A DNA stretch of 9,381 nucleotides from Pseudomonadota bacterium (GTDB lineage Bacteria; Myxococcota_A; Polyangia; Polyangiales; Polyangiaceae). The notes under the pieces were generated by a model. It had not been told where the DNA came from. It saw only the letters and a program-made list of their open reading frames with translations, and ran no database searches. Shown here in pieces: positions 1-6,434 of the stretch. Within the stretch, counting starts at the first letter, position 1, and the number at the start of each line of letters is the position of its first letter. The stretch lies in the NCBI GenBank assembly GCA_003242355.1, contig QGUH01000078.1:1-9381 (forward strand). The letters are read 5' to 3'. The translations under genes and the position numbers were made by a program.

Positions 1-2
1 GT

Positions 3-680
3 TCAAGGGGGCGAAGCCCGCGCCGAAAGGGTCCCGATCGCCCGCGCCCCCCCGGCCCGGGCGGCGTGCTGCGCGCCGTTGGCGACGCCGCCGAACGGGG
101 AGAGAAAGCCCTGGGGAGCGATGCCCACGACGCGATGCTCGACGCCGTCCAACGTCAGTGAGCTTCCGACGATATTCGGAGCTCTGCCGTATCGTCGCGC
201 CCAGAGCTCCTCACCGAGCACGACCACGGGAGCGGCGCCGGGCACGGTATCCTGCGGCTCGATCAATCTGCCGAGCACCGCGCGCGTGCGCATCAGCGGG
301 AAAAAGCTGCCGCTCACGGCGCGCCCGACGATCTCCTCCGGCTCGTCTCCGGCGAACAGGGCGCGCCGGGCGAAGGTCAGCCACGCGACGGTTTCGAAGG
401 CGACGGCGTGCTCCTGGACGTGGACGACGTTCGGAAGGCGCAACACGTCGCGATTCGTGTCCACCGCTCCTTTTTCGGGAACGGCGAAGAGCTGCACGGT
501 CCGTTCGGGAGCTTCGATGCCGCGCGTCGGCGACCACAAGATCTCGTCGACGATGCTCAGAATCGCGACGACCGTGCCGATGGCGAGGCTCAGAATCAGA
601 ACGGATGCTGCGTGGGTCCCCGGATAGCGCGTCAGCGTGCGCAGGGCGAACTGCACTCCTCGGAGGAAATCCATGCTCAA
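3..680 (-). CDS. MacB/FtsX-type ABC exporter permease, N-terminal part, frame closes early
   Basis: Inner-membrane permease of a MacAB-like exporter. Residues 23-47 form one hydrophobic transmembrane helix. The following ~150 residues have the MacB periplasmic core look, with the familiar stretch GRLIEPQDTVPGAAPVVVLG, then ELWARRYG and RVVGIAPQGF. The start is a TTG at 680 whose last two bases overlap the TGA of the ATPase gene; an ATG at 674 (residue 3) is an alternative. Either way translation is coupled to the ATPase. Family members have about 400 residues (MacB type) or 800 (duplicated type) with further C-terminal helices. Here only 225 residues precede a TGA at 3-5, and the last ~25 (after SPFGG) look unlike the family. 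The end coincides with a seven-C run (47-53) and a palindrome (7-51). Either the gene is frameshifted and continues past the left edge, or it is a truncated remnant. Family call firm; functional state uncertain. Confidence 0.8.
   Translation of the reverse strand: MSMDFLRGVQFALRTLTRYPGTHAASVLILSLAIGTVVAILSIVDEILWSPTRGIEAPERTVQLFAVPEKGAVDTNRDVLRLPNVVHVQEHAVAFETVAWLTFARRALFAGDEPEEIVGRAVSGSFFPLMRTRAVLGRLIEPQDTVPGAAPVVVLGEELWARRYGRAPNIVGSSLTLDGVEHRVVGIAPQGFLSPFGGVANGAQHAARAGGARAIGTLSARASPP
7..51. repeat. GC-rich palindromic element at the permease 3' end
   Basis: Arms GGGGGCG (7-13) and CGCCCCC (45-51) are perfectly complementary. Inside are a second small hairpin GGGC-GAA-GCCC (9-19) and a direct repeat GCCCGCGCC (16-24 and 40-48). 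The last codons and the stop of the open permease frame lie in this element. It resembles in style, but not in sequence, the double-hairpin repeats at 7504-7616. It could be a dispersed intergenic repeat or simply structured coding DNA; the left edge cuts off the context. Confidence 0.45.
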
Positions 681-1432
681 CGCCCCACACTTCCCGGCGC
701 GATGCGGTCTTCGCCCGTGATCTGCCCGTCGTTCAACTGGAGCACGCGCTCGGCCAATCTGCTGAACGCGGGATTGTGGGACACCATCAGAATGGTCGTC
801 CCTGCCTGGTGCAGAGAGAGCAAAAGGTCCATGATGGCGGCCCCATTCTTCGAGTCGAGGTTCCCCGTGGGCTCGTCGGCGAGCAGGATTTTCGGCTGAC
901 TGACGACCGCGCGGGCCACCGCCACCCGTTGTTGCTGTCCGCCCGAGAGTTGGCTCGGGTAATGGTTCTTCCGGTGGGTCATGCCGACGCGTTCCAACGC
1001 GCGCTCGACGCGGGCGCGCCGTTCCGCCTTGGCGACCTTGCCGTAGAGCAGCGGCAGCTCGACGTTCTCGGCGACGGTGAGATCGCCGATCAGGCTGAAG
1101 TCTTGGAAAACGAAGCCGATATCGCGGTTGCGCCGTCGCGCGCGCTCGCGCGGAGAAAGGCGGGACACGTCCTCCCCACAGAACGAGTAGCGGCCGCTGC
1201 TCGCCTGTTCGAGCAAGCCCAGCACCGAGAGCAGCGTCGTCTTGCCCGACCCGGAAGGGCCTTCGATGGCGACGAAGTCACCGGACGCGACGGTGAGGTG
1301 TATCCCCTGGAGCGCGATCGTCTCGATGTCGGCGGCTCGGTAGACCTTGGTGATGCCTTCGAGTCTCAGGACCGTTTCGCGGCGGTCTGCCGTTCGCTCC
1401 GTCGGAGATGCTGCGATTGCCGTGCTCATCAT
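677..1432 (-). CDS. ABC transporter ATP-binding protein, MacB/LolD class
   Basis: Cytoplasmic ATPase that powers the adjacent permease. It has 251 residues, normal for the family. Visible motifs: Walker A GPSGSGKTT at 58-66, Q-loop FVFQDF with Q110, signature LSGGQQQR at 162-169, Walker B ILLADEP at 182-188, D-loop GNLDS, and switch His in VSHN (H219). The insert FSLIGDLTVAENVELPL after the Q-loop is typical of the MacB/LolD/FtsE group. The open frame runs 27 codons further upstream. I chose the first of two adjacent ATGs (1432) because GGAAGGA sits about 11 bases before it and the upstream residues look non-coding. The gene follows the adaptor by 82 bases and its stop overlaps the permease start. 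The MacAB-like class is firm; the exported substrate cannot be told. Confidence 0.93.
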   Translation of the reverse strand: MMSTAIAASPTERTADRRETVLRLEGITKVYRAADIETIALQGIHLTVASGDFVAIEGPSGSGKTTLLSVLGLLEQASSGRYSFCGEDVSRLSPRERARRRNRDIGFVFQDFSLIGDLTVAENVELPLLYGKVAKAERRARVERALERVGMTHRKNHYPSQLSGGQQQRVAVARAVVSQPKILLADEPTGNLDSKNGAAIMDLLLSLHQAGTTILMVSHNPAFSRLAERVLQLNDGQITGEDRIAPGSVGR

Positions 1433-1483
1433 CGTGGACCGTATCCTTCCCGTGTGCCCGCTACCGAAGCCCGGGGGCGGGGC

Positions 1484-1504
1484 GGCGCCGTCATTGTGGG
1501 CGCC
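1484..1504. other. Inverted repeat between the adaptor and ATPase genes
   Basis: GGCGCC at 1484-1489 and at 1499-1504 can form a 6-bp stem with a 9-base loop in the 82-base gap between the two genes. No T-tract follows on the minus strand, so this is not a classical terminator. It could stabilise or process the operon mRNA, or be chance in GC-rich DNA. Confidence 0.25.
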
Positions 1505-1514
1505 TCGTCGCATC

Positions 1515-2744
1515 TCATTCGACGGCGAGGCGTTCGACGTCTTTGAACCGTTCGAGGTCGCCGACCACCACGCGATCGCCTTCTGCCAATCCGTTCTGAA
1601 CGATGACCCGGTCGGCCGCCGCGGGCACCAGGCGTGCGTTGGTGCGCACGAGCGCGTCGGGACCGACCATCTTGAAGACCGAATACAGCCCGGGACGCGT
1701 CACCTGGGGCGGGGCTTTCAGCGTCAGGGCCTGCGCGTAGCGGCGGACCTCGATTTCGCCGCTGATGCGCTGGTCCGGGCGCAGCCCCGGCGCCGACTCC
1801 GCGAGCCTCACCTCGACCACGACCGTGCCCTGAGAGGCGCTCGGATGGATTTGCGAGACGCGACCCCGCAACCGCGCGCTCCCCGCGGCGACGTGCGCGA
1901 CTTGATCGAGCGCCACGTCCCGAGCCTGGAGCTCGTCGATGTGCAGCTCGGCCTTCAGTTCCTCCGAGACGATGAGCTTCGCCAGCACGAATCCCGACTC
2001 GACCCATTGACCGGGCTCGATGCTGACGAGTTGGACGACGCCGCTGGCTTCCGCACGAACCGTGAGCGCTTCGAGCTGCGTGCGCGAGTGCTCGACGATG
2101 CGGCGCATGGCCTTTTCCAAGTCGTGCGCGGGAGTAAGGTCGGAGGAGCGTCGTCGACGTTCCCGTTCGAGTTGCCGTTCGGTCAGCGCCAGTCGATGGC
2201 GCAGCTCTTCTTCGGTGCTGCGGGCGCGTTCGAGCTCGCTCTCCGTGACGAGGCTTTCGCCGTGCAGCGCCACGGCGCGCTCGAGATCGCGCCGTGCACG
2301 CTCGTGCTGCGTGCCGAGCGTGGTGCGGGCCATTTCGAGGCGATCTGCCTGCTGGTCGAGCTGTCGGCGCAGCCCTGCTACTTCGACGCTCGCGAGCGCG
2401 AGCTGTCGCTCCGCCTCGAGCAGCGCCAGATCCATCTCGGGGTTGCGCAGCACCGCCACGACTTGCCCGGTCGTGACGCGATCGCCGGACCGCACCAACA
2501 CCCGTTCCACGCGCGCCCGGTGCGTTGCCGTGATCCACCGCACCTCCGTCGGAACGAGCCGCCCGGGACCCGTCACCAAGCGCACGACGTCGTCGCGCTT
2601 CACCTGGTCCAACAGCAGCTCCTTGCGCGCGATGGACGGCACGGTTGCCCGCGCGCGAACGAGCGCGAGCGTTACGATCGCCGCCCCGACCACGGCGAAG
2701 GCCAGCGGCCAAAGGTGCCGGCGTTTTGGAAGCGGCCGATCCAT
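1515..2744 (-). CDS. Periplasmic adaptor (membrane fusion) protein, MacA/HlyD-like
   Basis: Bridges the inner-membrane permease to an outer-membrane TolC-type channel; no such channel gene is in the window. It has 409 residues, normal length. The N-terminus is basic (RPLPKRRH) and followed by one membrane anchor at about 11-29. Next come the first half of the lipoyl/barrel-sandwich domain (ITATHRARVERVLVRSGDRV, 71-90), a long charged helical hairpin of about 105-215 rich in E, R and L, and the second half of the barrel-sandwich (VRAEASGVVQLVSIEPGQWV). A beta-barrel region and a membrane-proximal C-terminus ending in GLAEGDRVVVGDLERFKD complete it. The ATG at 2744 is the only start before the anchor and has only a weak ribosome site. 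It is the first gene of the exporter operon and lies 21 bases downstream of the proposed sigma54 promoter. Confidence 0.9.
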   Translation of the reverse strand: MDRPLPKRRHLWPLAFAVVGAAIVTLALVRARATVPSIARKELLLDQVKRDDVVRLVTGPGRLVPTEVRWITATHRARVERVLVRSGDRVTTGQVVAVLRNPEMDLALLEAERQLALASVEVAGLRRQLDQQADRLEMARTTLGTQHERARRDLERAVALHGESLVTESELERARSTEEELRHRLALTERQLERERRRRSSDLTPAHDLEKAMRRIVEHSRTQLEALTVRAEASGVVQLVSIEPGQWVESGFVLAKLIVSEELKAELHIDELQARDVALDQVAHVAAGSARLRGRVSQIHPSASQGTVVVEVRLAESAPGLRPDQRISGEIEVRRYAQALTLKAPPQVTRPGLYSVFKMVGPDALVRTNARLVPAAADRVIVQNGLAEGDRVVVGDLERFKDVERLAVE

Positions 2745-2759
2745 CCCGAGCTGGGCGTC

Positions 2760-2862
2760 GCCAATGCGCCAACCGTGCCAACTCCGAGCGGGGACTCGGC
2801 GCGGAAGTTGCGCATTGGGGGCGCGACGGGCCCGACTCGCAGAAACGGCTCCAATTCGCCAA
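2760..2862. promoter_or_regulatory. Repeated CCAATGCGCCAA-like motifs around the sigma54 promoter
   Basis: Three related 12-mers flank and overlap the promoter: CCAATGCGCCAA (2761-2772), its near-inverse GTTGCGCATTGG (2807-2818), and CCAATTCGCCAA (2851-2862). They are spaced 46 and 44 bases apart. GCCAA also recurs at 2760, 2768 and 2777. Relative to a start near 2754, the two distal copies lie at about -53 to -64 and -97 to -108, a usual range for activator sites. An additional inverted repeat CCGAG/CTCGG lies at 2784-2799. These are candidate binding sites for the regulator encoded at 4975-6354. GC-rich chance similarity is not excluded. Confidence 0.4.
2765..2780 (-). promoter_or_regulatory. 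Candidate sigma54 (-24/-12) promoter of the exporter operon
   Basis: Read on the minus strand the site is TGGCACGGTTGGCGCA. Against TGGCAC-N5-TTGCA, the -24 element is perfect (2780-2775) and the -12 element is GCGCA, keeping the invariant GC. The GG and GC doublets have the required spacing. The expected start of transcription is near 2754, which leaves a leader of only about 10 bases before the adaptor ATG at 2744. That is short but possible. A sigma54 activator gene lies upstream on the same strand. The match is seen directly; activity is inferred. Confidence 0.65.
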
Positions 2863-2920
2863 GGTCAGCGGGAATCGTCGTGAGTTGCGGGCATGGGCCC
2901 CTCCGGGCAAGGCGGAGGGT

Positions 2921-3337
2921 TTGGAGCCCGGTGCTGCCTACTCGTGTTCTTTTTCGGACACCCTGTTCGGATCCGAACACTTCGAGCGCTGCCCGAACAA
3001 GGCTCCGCCCGTCCCTCCTGCGCAAGCTCCACCGCCGTCAACGCCGAAGACGCCGGGACGGTGGGTGTGTTACTCGCAGTGCGCGGCGGTCTCGTGCTCG
3101 TGTGCCGAGTACGACTTGAGGCTGCCCTATAGAGACTTCGACGACTGTGTCGTTCAGCGCTGGACGAACTTATCATTCGAGTTGGCGGCAGGCTGCCTCG
3201 AAGAAGCCGTCCATTCGCGGCGCTGCAACGCCGAAATCGAGTACTTCTTGGCTCCTTACCATCCGGATCGATTCGACGCGTCTCGGAGTAGCTGCAAGGA
3301 ACTGAGCGACGCACACGCACGGACGTGCGCGTTCTGA
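2921..3337 (+). CDS. Cysteine-rich hypothetical protein, start unresolved
   Basis: I do not recognise the family. The frame ending at 3337 is convincing from about residue 7 on. It contains 11 cysteines, with a Pro-rich linker (PPVPPAQAPPPSTPKTP) followed by a Cys-dense core (VCYSQCAAVSCSCAEYD) and further spaced cysteines to the C-terminus. The spacing suggests a disulphide-bonded exported protein. Base use is less GC-rich than in its neighbours. The start is unclear: in frame only TTG at 2921, TTG at 2885 or ATG at 2645 are available. The last would overlap the adaptor gene on the other strand and gives an implausible N-terminus. A GGAGGG at 2914-2919 is too close to 2921. A short hydrophobic stretch CCLLVFFFG occurs in the neighbouring frame after an ATG at 2893, so a one-base indel in the T5 run (2950-2954) may have separated a signal sequence from this body. 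Confidence 0.6.
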   Translation: MEPGAAYSCSFSDTLFGSEHFERCPNKAPPVPPAQAPPPSTPKTPGRWVCYSQCAAVSCSCAEYDLRLPYRDFDDCVVQRWTNLSFELAAGCLEEAVHSRRCNAEIEYFLAPYHPDRFDASRSSCKELSDAHARTCAF

Positions 3338-3350
3338 GCTCGTTGCGAGC
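3338..3350. terminator. Small hairpin between convergent genes
   Basis: GCTCG-TTG-CGAGC directly follows the TGA of the Cys-rich gene and lies 28 bases beyond the stop of the kinase gene that converges on it. It could act on both transcripts. The stem is only 5 bp and no T-tract follows on either strand, so a role as terminator is weakly supported. Confidence 0.25.
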
Positions 3351-3377
3351 CGCAGATCGCACGCGCCGCCCCGGCAG

Positions 3378-4973
3378 TCAAAGATTCGGCGCGATGGGCA
3401 GGGAAAGCCGCGCAACGCAGCCGCGCCGTTCCGGGTGATTGGCGAGCTCGAGACGGCCACCGTGGGCTTCCGCGATCTCGCGACTGAGGGCGAGGCCGAT
3501 GCCCGTTCCGTTTTCCTTGGTCGTTACGGACGGCAGGAAGGGGTCCAAGCCTTCGGGGAGACCCGGGCCTCGGTCTTCGACGGTAATGACGACGAGCTCC
3601 TTCGACACGGACCAAGAGATGCGCACTGGGGGTGCCTTCGCGGCGGCGTTCGCGTGTTTTTCGACGCGCGGCTCGCCCGCGGAAGCGTTCGCATGCACTT
3701 CGACGTGATTTTCGCTCGCAGCGTGCGGATGCACCTCGACGTATGCGTCGAGCAGAGCGTGGTTCGCGTGCCCCTCGACGGCTTCGTAGGCGTTCTTGAA
3801 GACGTTCACGAGCACCTGATCGAGCAAGGCCTCGTCACCGAGGATGACGAGATCGGGCCCCGCGTCGATCACCGGCGCGCGCGGCTCGAGCAAGCGCACG
3901 GTGCGTTCGATCCACGCGCGCACGTTCATGGGGCGCACGTGCGACTCGGGAAGGCGCGCGAGTTGTGCATACCCCGCCATGAATCGCGCGAGGTGACCCG
4001 AGCGGCGCGCGATGACGGCCAGGCCGGTGTCGATGTCGTCCAGGATTTCTCTGTAATCCCCGGGGCTGAGCGCGAGCCCCTTGGGCAGGGACTCGAGGTG
4101 CGTCGCGGCGTCGGCGCCGAGCGCGGACGTTTCGGGCAGGGACTCGAGGCGCGCCGAGACATCGGCGCCGAGCGCGGACGTTTCGGGCAGGGACTTGAGG
4201 CGCGCCGAAAGATCCTGGAGCCGCACGGCGAGGGAGCGGATGGGAGCCAACGAGTTGTTGATTTCGTGGCTCAGGACTCGAATGATGTCGCGGTGCGCGC
4301 GGCGCTCCTCGTCGCGGAGCAGTCGCCCGACCGCGAGGATCACGAGCAGGGTGTGCTCGCGGGCGCGATAGCGGAACGGCTGCGTGCGGACCTCGAACGG
4401 CCCGCGCGCTCCGGGTAAGTCGACGTCCACCCGCTGTGCTGCACCCGGCGGCGGAATGGGGAGCGGGAGGGACTGCGCCTTCGCGCCGACGAGCGAGCGC
4501 CCCTCGTCGCTCAACAGGCGCGCGGCCGCGGGATTGCAGAGGACGATCGAGCCCGTTTCGTCGAGCGCCAAGACCGCCGTGTCGATCTCGGTCATCACCT
4601 TCTCGAGCAGCTCGCTCGCTTCGGCGCGCCCCACGCGCTGGCTCCGGAGCTCGTCGGTCAAGGCATTGATCTCGCCGATGAGCAGATCGCCGGCGTCGTC
4701 GAAGCGCCGTTCGACGCCGCGCAGCGAGTAGTTGCCCTCGCGAATGGCCGCGACGAGGTTGGCCGCGGTGTTGAGCGGTGCGGACAGGCGATCCTTCAGC
4801 TTCCACAGCCCGAAAATCGACGCGGCCGTCGCAACGCCGCAGAGCAGGTACCACGAGCCGTCGCTCGGCGTGAGGCGAAGCGAAGGACCGAGCCACGCCA
4901 GAACCAGCGGCACACCCGCCAGGACCGCGGTGATCGTCAGCGCTTGGTGAACGTGCCCGAGCGAGCGCCACAC
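3378..4973 (-). CDS. NtrY-like membrane sensor histidine kinase with two repeat insertions
   Basis: Inner-membrane kinase that should phosphorylate the regulator encoded just upstream. It has 531 residues from a GTG at 4973, one base after the regulator's stop, so translation is probably coupled. The open frame extends further upstream only as a shadow of the regulator gene. Order of parts: two transmembrane helices (about 11-30 and 41-58) with almost no periplasmic loop; a HAMP-like region (59-112); a PAS-like domain (120-215, IDTAVLALDETGSIVLCNPAA); the H-box LSHEINNSLAPI with H236; N-box LVNVFKNAYEAV (N390, N394); G1 EDRGPGLPEG; F-box FLPSVTTK; G2 GTGIGLALS. The H-box type is that of NtrY-like kinases that partner sigma54 regulators. 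Two insertions are unusual: three 17-residue repeats (258-308) at the tip of the phosphotransfer hairpin, and four VExH units (399-449) between N-box and G1. All catalytic motifs are intact. With so small a periplasmic part, the signal is probably intramembrane or cytoplasmic. Confidence 0.93.
   Translation of the reverse strand: MWRSLGHVHQALTITAVLAGVPLVLAWLGPSLRLTPSDGSWYLLCGVATAASIFGLWKLKDRLSAPLNTAANLVAAIREGNYSLRGVERRFDDAGDLLIGEINALTDELRSQRVGRAEASELLEKVMTEIDTAVLALDETGSIVLCNPAAARLLSDEGRSLVGAKAQSLPLPIPPPGAAQRVDVDLPGARGPFEVRTQPFRYRAREHTLLVILAVGRLLRDEERRAHRDIIRVLSHEINNSLAPIRSLAVRLQDLSARLKSLPETSALGADVSARLESLPETSALGADAATHLESLPKGLALSPGDYREILDDIDTGLAVIARRSGHLARFMAGYAQLARLPESHVRPMNVRAWIERTVRLLEPRAPVIDAGPDLVILGDEALLDQVLVNVFKNAYEAVEGHANHALLDAYVEVHPHAASENHVEVHANASAGEPRVEKHANAAAKAPPVRISWSVSKELVVITVEDRGPGLPEGLDPFLPSVTTKENGTGIGLALSREIAEAHGGRLELANHPERRGCVARLSLPIAPNL
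3627..3779 (-). repeat. Degenerate tandem repeat encoding His-rich VExH units in the kinase
   Basis: Four in-frame units of 36-39 bases encode VEGHANHALLDAY, VEVHPHAASENH, VEVHANASAGEPR and VEKHANAAAKAPP (kinase residues 399-449). Each begins with VExH, and together they carry seven histidines. They sit between the N-box helix and the next strand of the ATPase domain, a position where related kinases have a short connection. The unit lengths are multiples of three, so copy changes would keep the frame. Confidence 0.8.
4083..4209 (-). repeat. 51-bp in-frame tandem repeat in the kinase phosphotransfer domain
   Basis: Two full 51-base units start at 4083 and 4134 (about 46 of 51 bases identical). 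A third, partial unit starts at 4185 and keeps 27 of its first 30 bases. In protein this gives RLKSLPETSALGADVSA, RLESLPETSALGADAAT and a diverged HLESLPKGLALSPGDYR. The repeat lies between the helix carrying H236 and the second helix of the dimerisation hairpin. The high identity points to recent duplication. Confidence 0.9.
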
Positions 4974-4974
4974 G

Positions 4975-6354
4975 TCAGCGACCCGGGGGCAAGAGACCGT
5001 GGCGCTGCAACCTGCGGTAGAGGGAAGCGCGACTGATGCCGAGCTCGCCCGCGGCCTGACTGATGTTGCCGTTGGCGCGTTCGAGGGCCTGTTGGATGAG
5101 GAGCCGCTCTCCTTCGTGCAGCGTGAGCGTTCCGCGGAGCGTTTCCGGCGGCTCGTGCGTGGGGAGGCACAGGTCCGCCGCACGGATCTCCGCGCTTTCG
5201 GCGAGCAACACGGCGCGTTCGATCGTGTGCTCGAGCTCGCGCACGTTTCCCGGCCACGAGTGCTGGAGCAGGCGCTGCAAGGCGTCGGGATGGAGCTGGT
5301 AGTCGACTCCGGCGCGTTCCGACGCACGCTTCAGGAAATACGTGGCCAGCTCGACGATGTCGGCCTCCCGTTCGCGGAGCGGCGGCAAGCGGAGCTCGAG
5401 CGTGTTGATCCGATAGAGAAGGTCTTCGCGAAAGCGTCCCGCGCGCACTTCCTCGGAGAGGTCGACGTTCGTCGCCGCGATCACGCGCACGTCCACCGGG
5501 CGCGGCGTGCTCGCGCCGACGGGCACGACCTCGCGCGTTTGCAGCACGCGCAGCAGCTTGGCTTGCTGTGCGAGCGGCATGTTGCCGATTTCGTCGAGGA
5601 ACAGCGTGCCGGTGTGCGCCGTGACGAAGGCGCCCTTGCGATCGGACTTGGCGTCCGTGAACGCACCGCGCACGTGCCCGAACAGCTCACTGTCGAACAC
5701 GCCGTCCGCAAAGCCGCCCGCGTTGACCGCGACGAACGGTCGCTCCGCCCGCGGCGAGGCCGCGTGCAGATGCCGCGCGACGACCTCCTTGCCCGTGCCG
5801 TGCTCTCCGGTGATGAGCACGGTCGCTTCCGATGGCGCGATCTTGGCGAGCAGCCGAAACACCGACTGCATTGCCGGAGAGCTGCCGATCAGCGGCGGAA
5901 CGAGGCTCCCCGTTTTGAGTCGCAGCGCCTCCTGCCGCAGCTCCGTGGCGTGTCGAAGCGCGCGCCCGAGCGCGATCTGACTCGTCACCGTGTCGAGCAG
6001 CGCGCGATTGTCCCACGGCTTCTCGACGAACGCCCGCGCCCCCTCCTGAATCGCCGTGACCGCGGTCGGAATCGTGCCCCACGCCGTGATGACGATCACC
6101 GGCAAGTCGGGATCGAGCTGCCGAACCCGCGTGAGCAAATCCATCCCTTCGTCGCCGCTCGTCGCCCCCCGTGTGTAGTTCAAATCGAGCAGCAACACGT
6201 CGAACCGGCGTCGCTGCAGCTGCGCCAACACCTCTGCCGGGGACCGCGCGCATGCCGCCCGCACGTTCTTCTCCTTGAGCAGCAGGCGCAACGCGACGAG
6301 GACGTCGTCCTGGTCATCCGCAATCAAAGCTTCCGCAGCCTCGGCCACCCCCAA
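4975..6354 (-). CDS. NtrC-family sigma54-dependent response regulator
   Basis: Cytoplasmic transcription activator that remodels RNA polymerase-sigma54 when phosphorylated. It has 459 residues, normal for the family. Receiver domain (9-125): acidic D13/D14, phosphoacceptor D57 in LLLDLNYTRG, T90 in VITAWG, K112 in EKPWDN. AAA+ domain (about 155-385): Walker A GEHGTGKE (183-190), sigma54-contact loop GAFTDA (230-235) in place of the usual GAFTGA, Walker B LFLDEIGN (251-258), arginine finger region FREDLLYRIN. Fis-type helix-turn-helix at 428-450 (GNISQAAGELGISRASLYRR). The frame is closed by a TGA just upstream, so the start is TTG 6354 or GTG 6348. The kinase gene begins one base after its stop. 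A likely target is the promoter at 2765-2780; autoregulation is possible but no clear sigma54 site is seen in 6355-6416. Confidence 0.95.
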   Translation of the reverse strand: MGVAEAAEALIADDQDDVLVALRLLLKEKNVRAACARSPAEVLAQLQRRRFDVLLLDLNYTRGATSGDEGMDLLTRVRQLDPDLPVIVITAWGTIPTAVTAIQEGARAFVEKPWDNRALLDTVTSQIALGRALRHATELRQEALRLKTGSLVPPLIGSSPAMQSVFRLLAKIAPSEATVLITGEHGTGKEVVARHLHAASPRAERPFVAVNAGGFADGVFDSELFGHVRGAFTDAKSDRKGAFVTAHTGTLFLDEIGNMPLAQQAKLLRVLQTREVVPVGASTPRPVDVRVIAATNVDLSEEVRAGRFREDLLYRINTLELRLPPLREREADIVELATYFLKRASERAGVDYQLHPDALQRLLQHSWPGNVRELEHTIERAVLLAESAEIRAADLCLPTHEPPETLRGTLTLHEGERLLIQQALERANGNISQAAGELGISRASLYRRLQRHGLLPPGR

Positions 6355-6415
6355 ATGCTCTCACATCCACCCCCCACGTCAAAGCCGAAGCAAGGCTCTC
6401 TCGCCGCACGGCGTG

Positions 6416-6421
6416 TATGAT
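6416..6421 (+). promoter_or_regulatory. Possible -10 box (TATGAT) before the small gene
   Basis: TATGAT differs from the sigma70 consensus by one base and lies 13 bases before the ATG at 6435. A start of transcription near 6428 would leave a very short leader. It overlaps the earlier in-frame ATG at 6417, which argues for the start at 6435. I see no good -35 element at 17 bases, so support is modest. Confidence 0.35.
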
Positions 6422-6434
6422 AGCCCTTTTCAGC

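Noticed and set aside
1433..1513. N-terminal extension of the ABC ATPase to 1513
   Set aside because: The 27 extra residues are Gly/Pro-rich and unlike the family, and a GGAAGGA ribosome site points to the ATG at 1432.
158..3119. Long plus-strand open frames opposite the exporter genes
   Set aside because: Arg/Ala-rich translations without domains, fully antisense to genes with clear catalytic motifs.
4974..5327. Upstream extension of the kinase frame to 5327
   Set aside because: It is the shadow of the regulator's C-terminal helix-turn-helix region; the Ser/Arg-rich translation is not protein-like and a coupled GTG lies at 4973.
3435..6420. Plus-strand open frames opposite the kinase and regulator
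   Set aside because: Mirror frames of high-GC coding DNA; the minus strand carries complete HK and NtrC motif sets.
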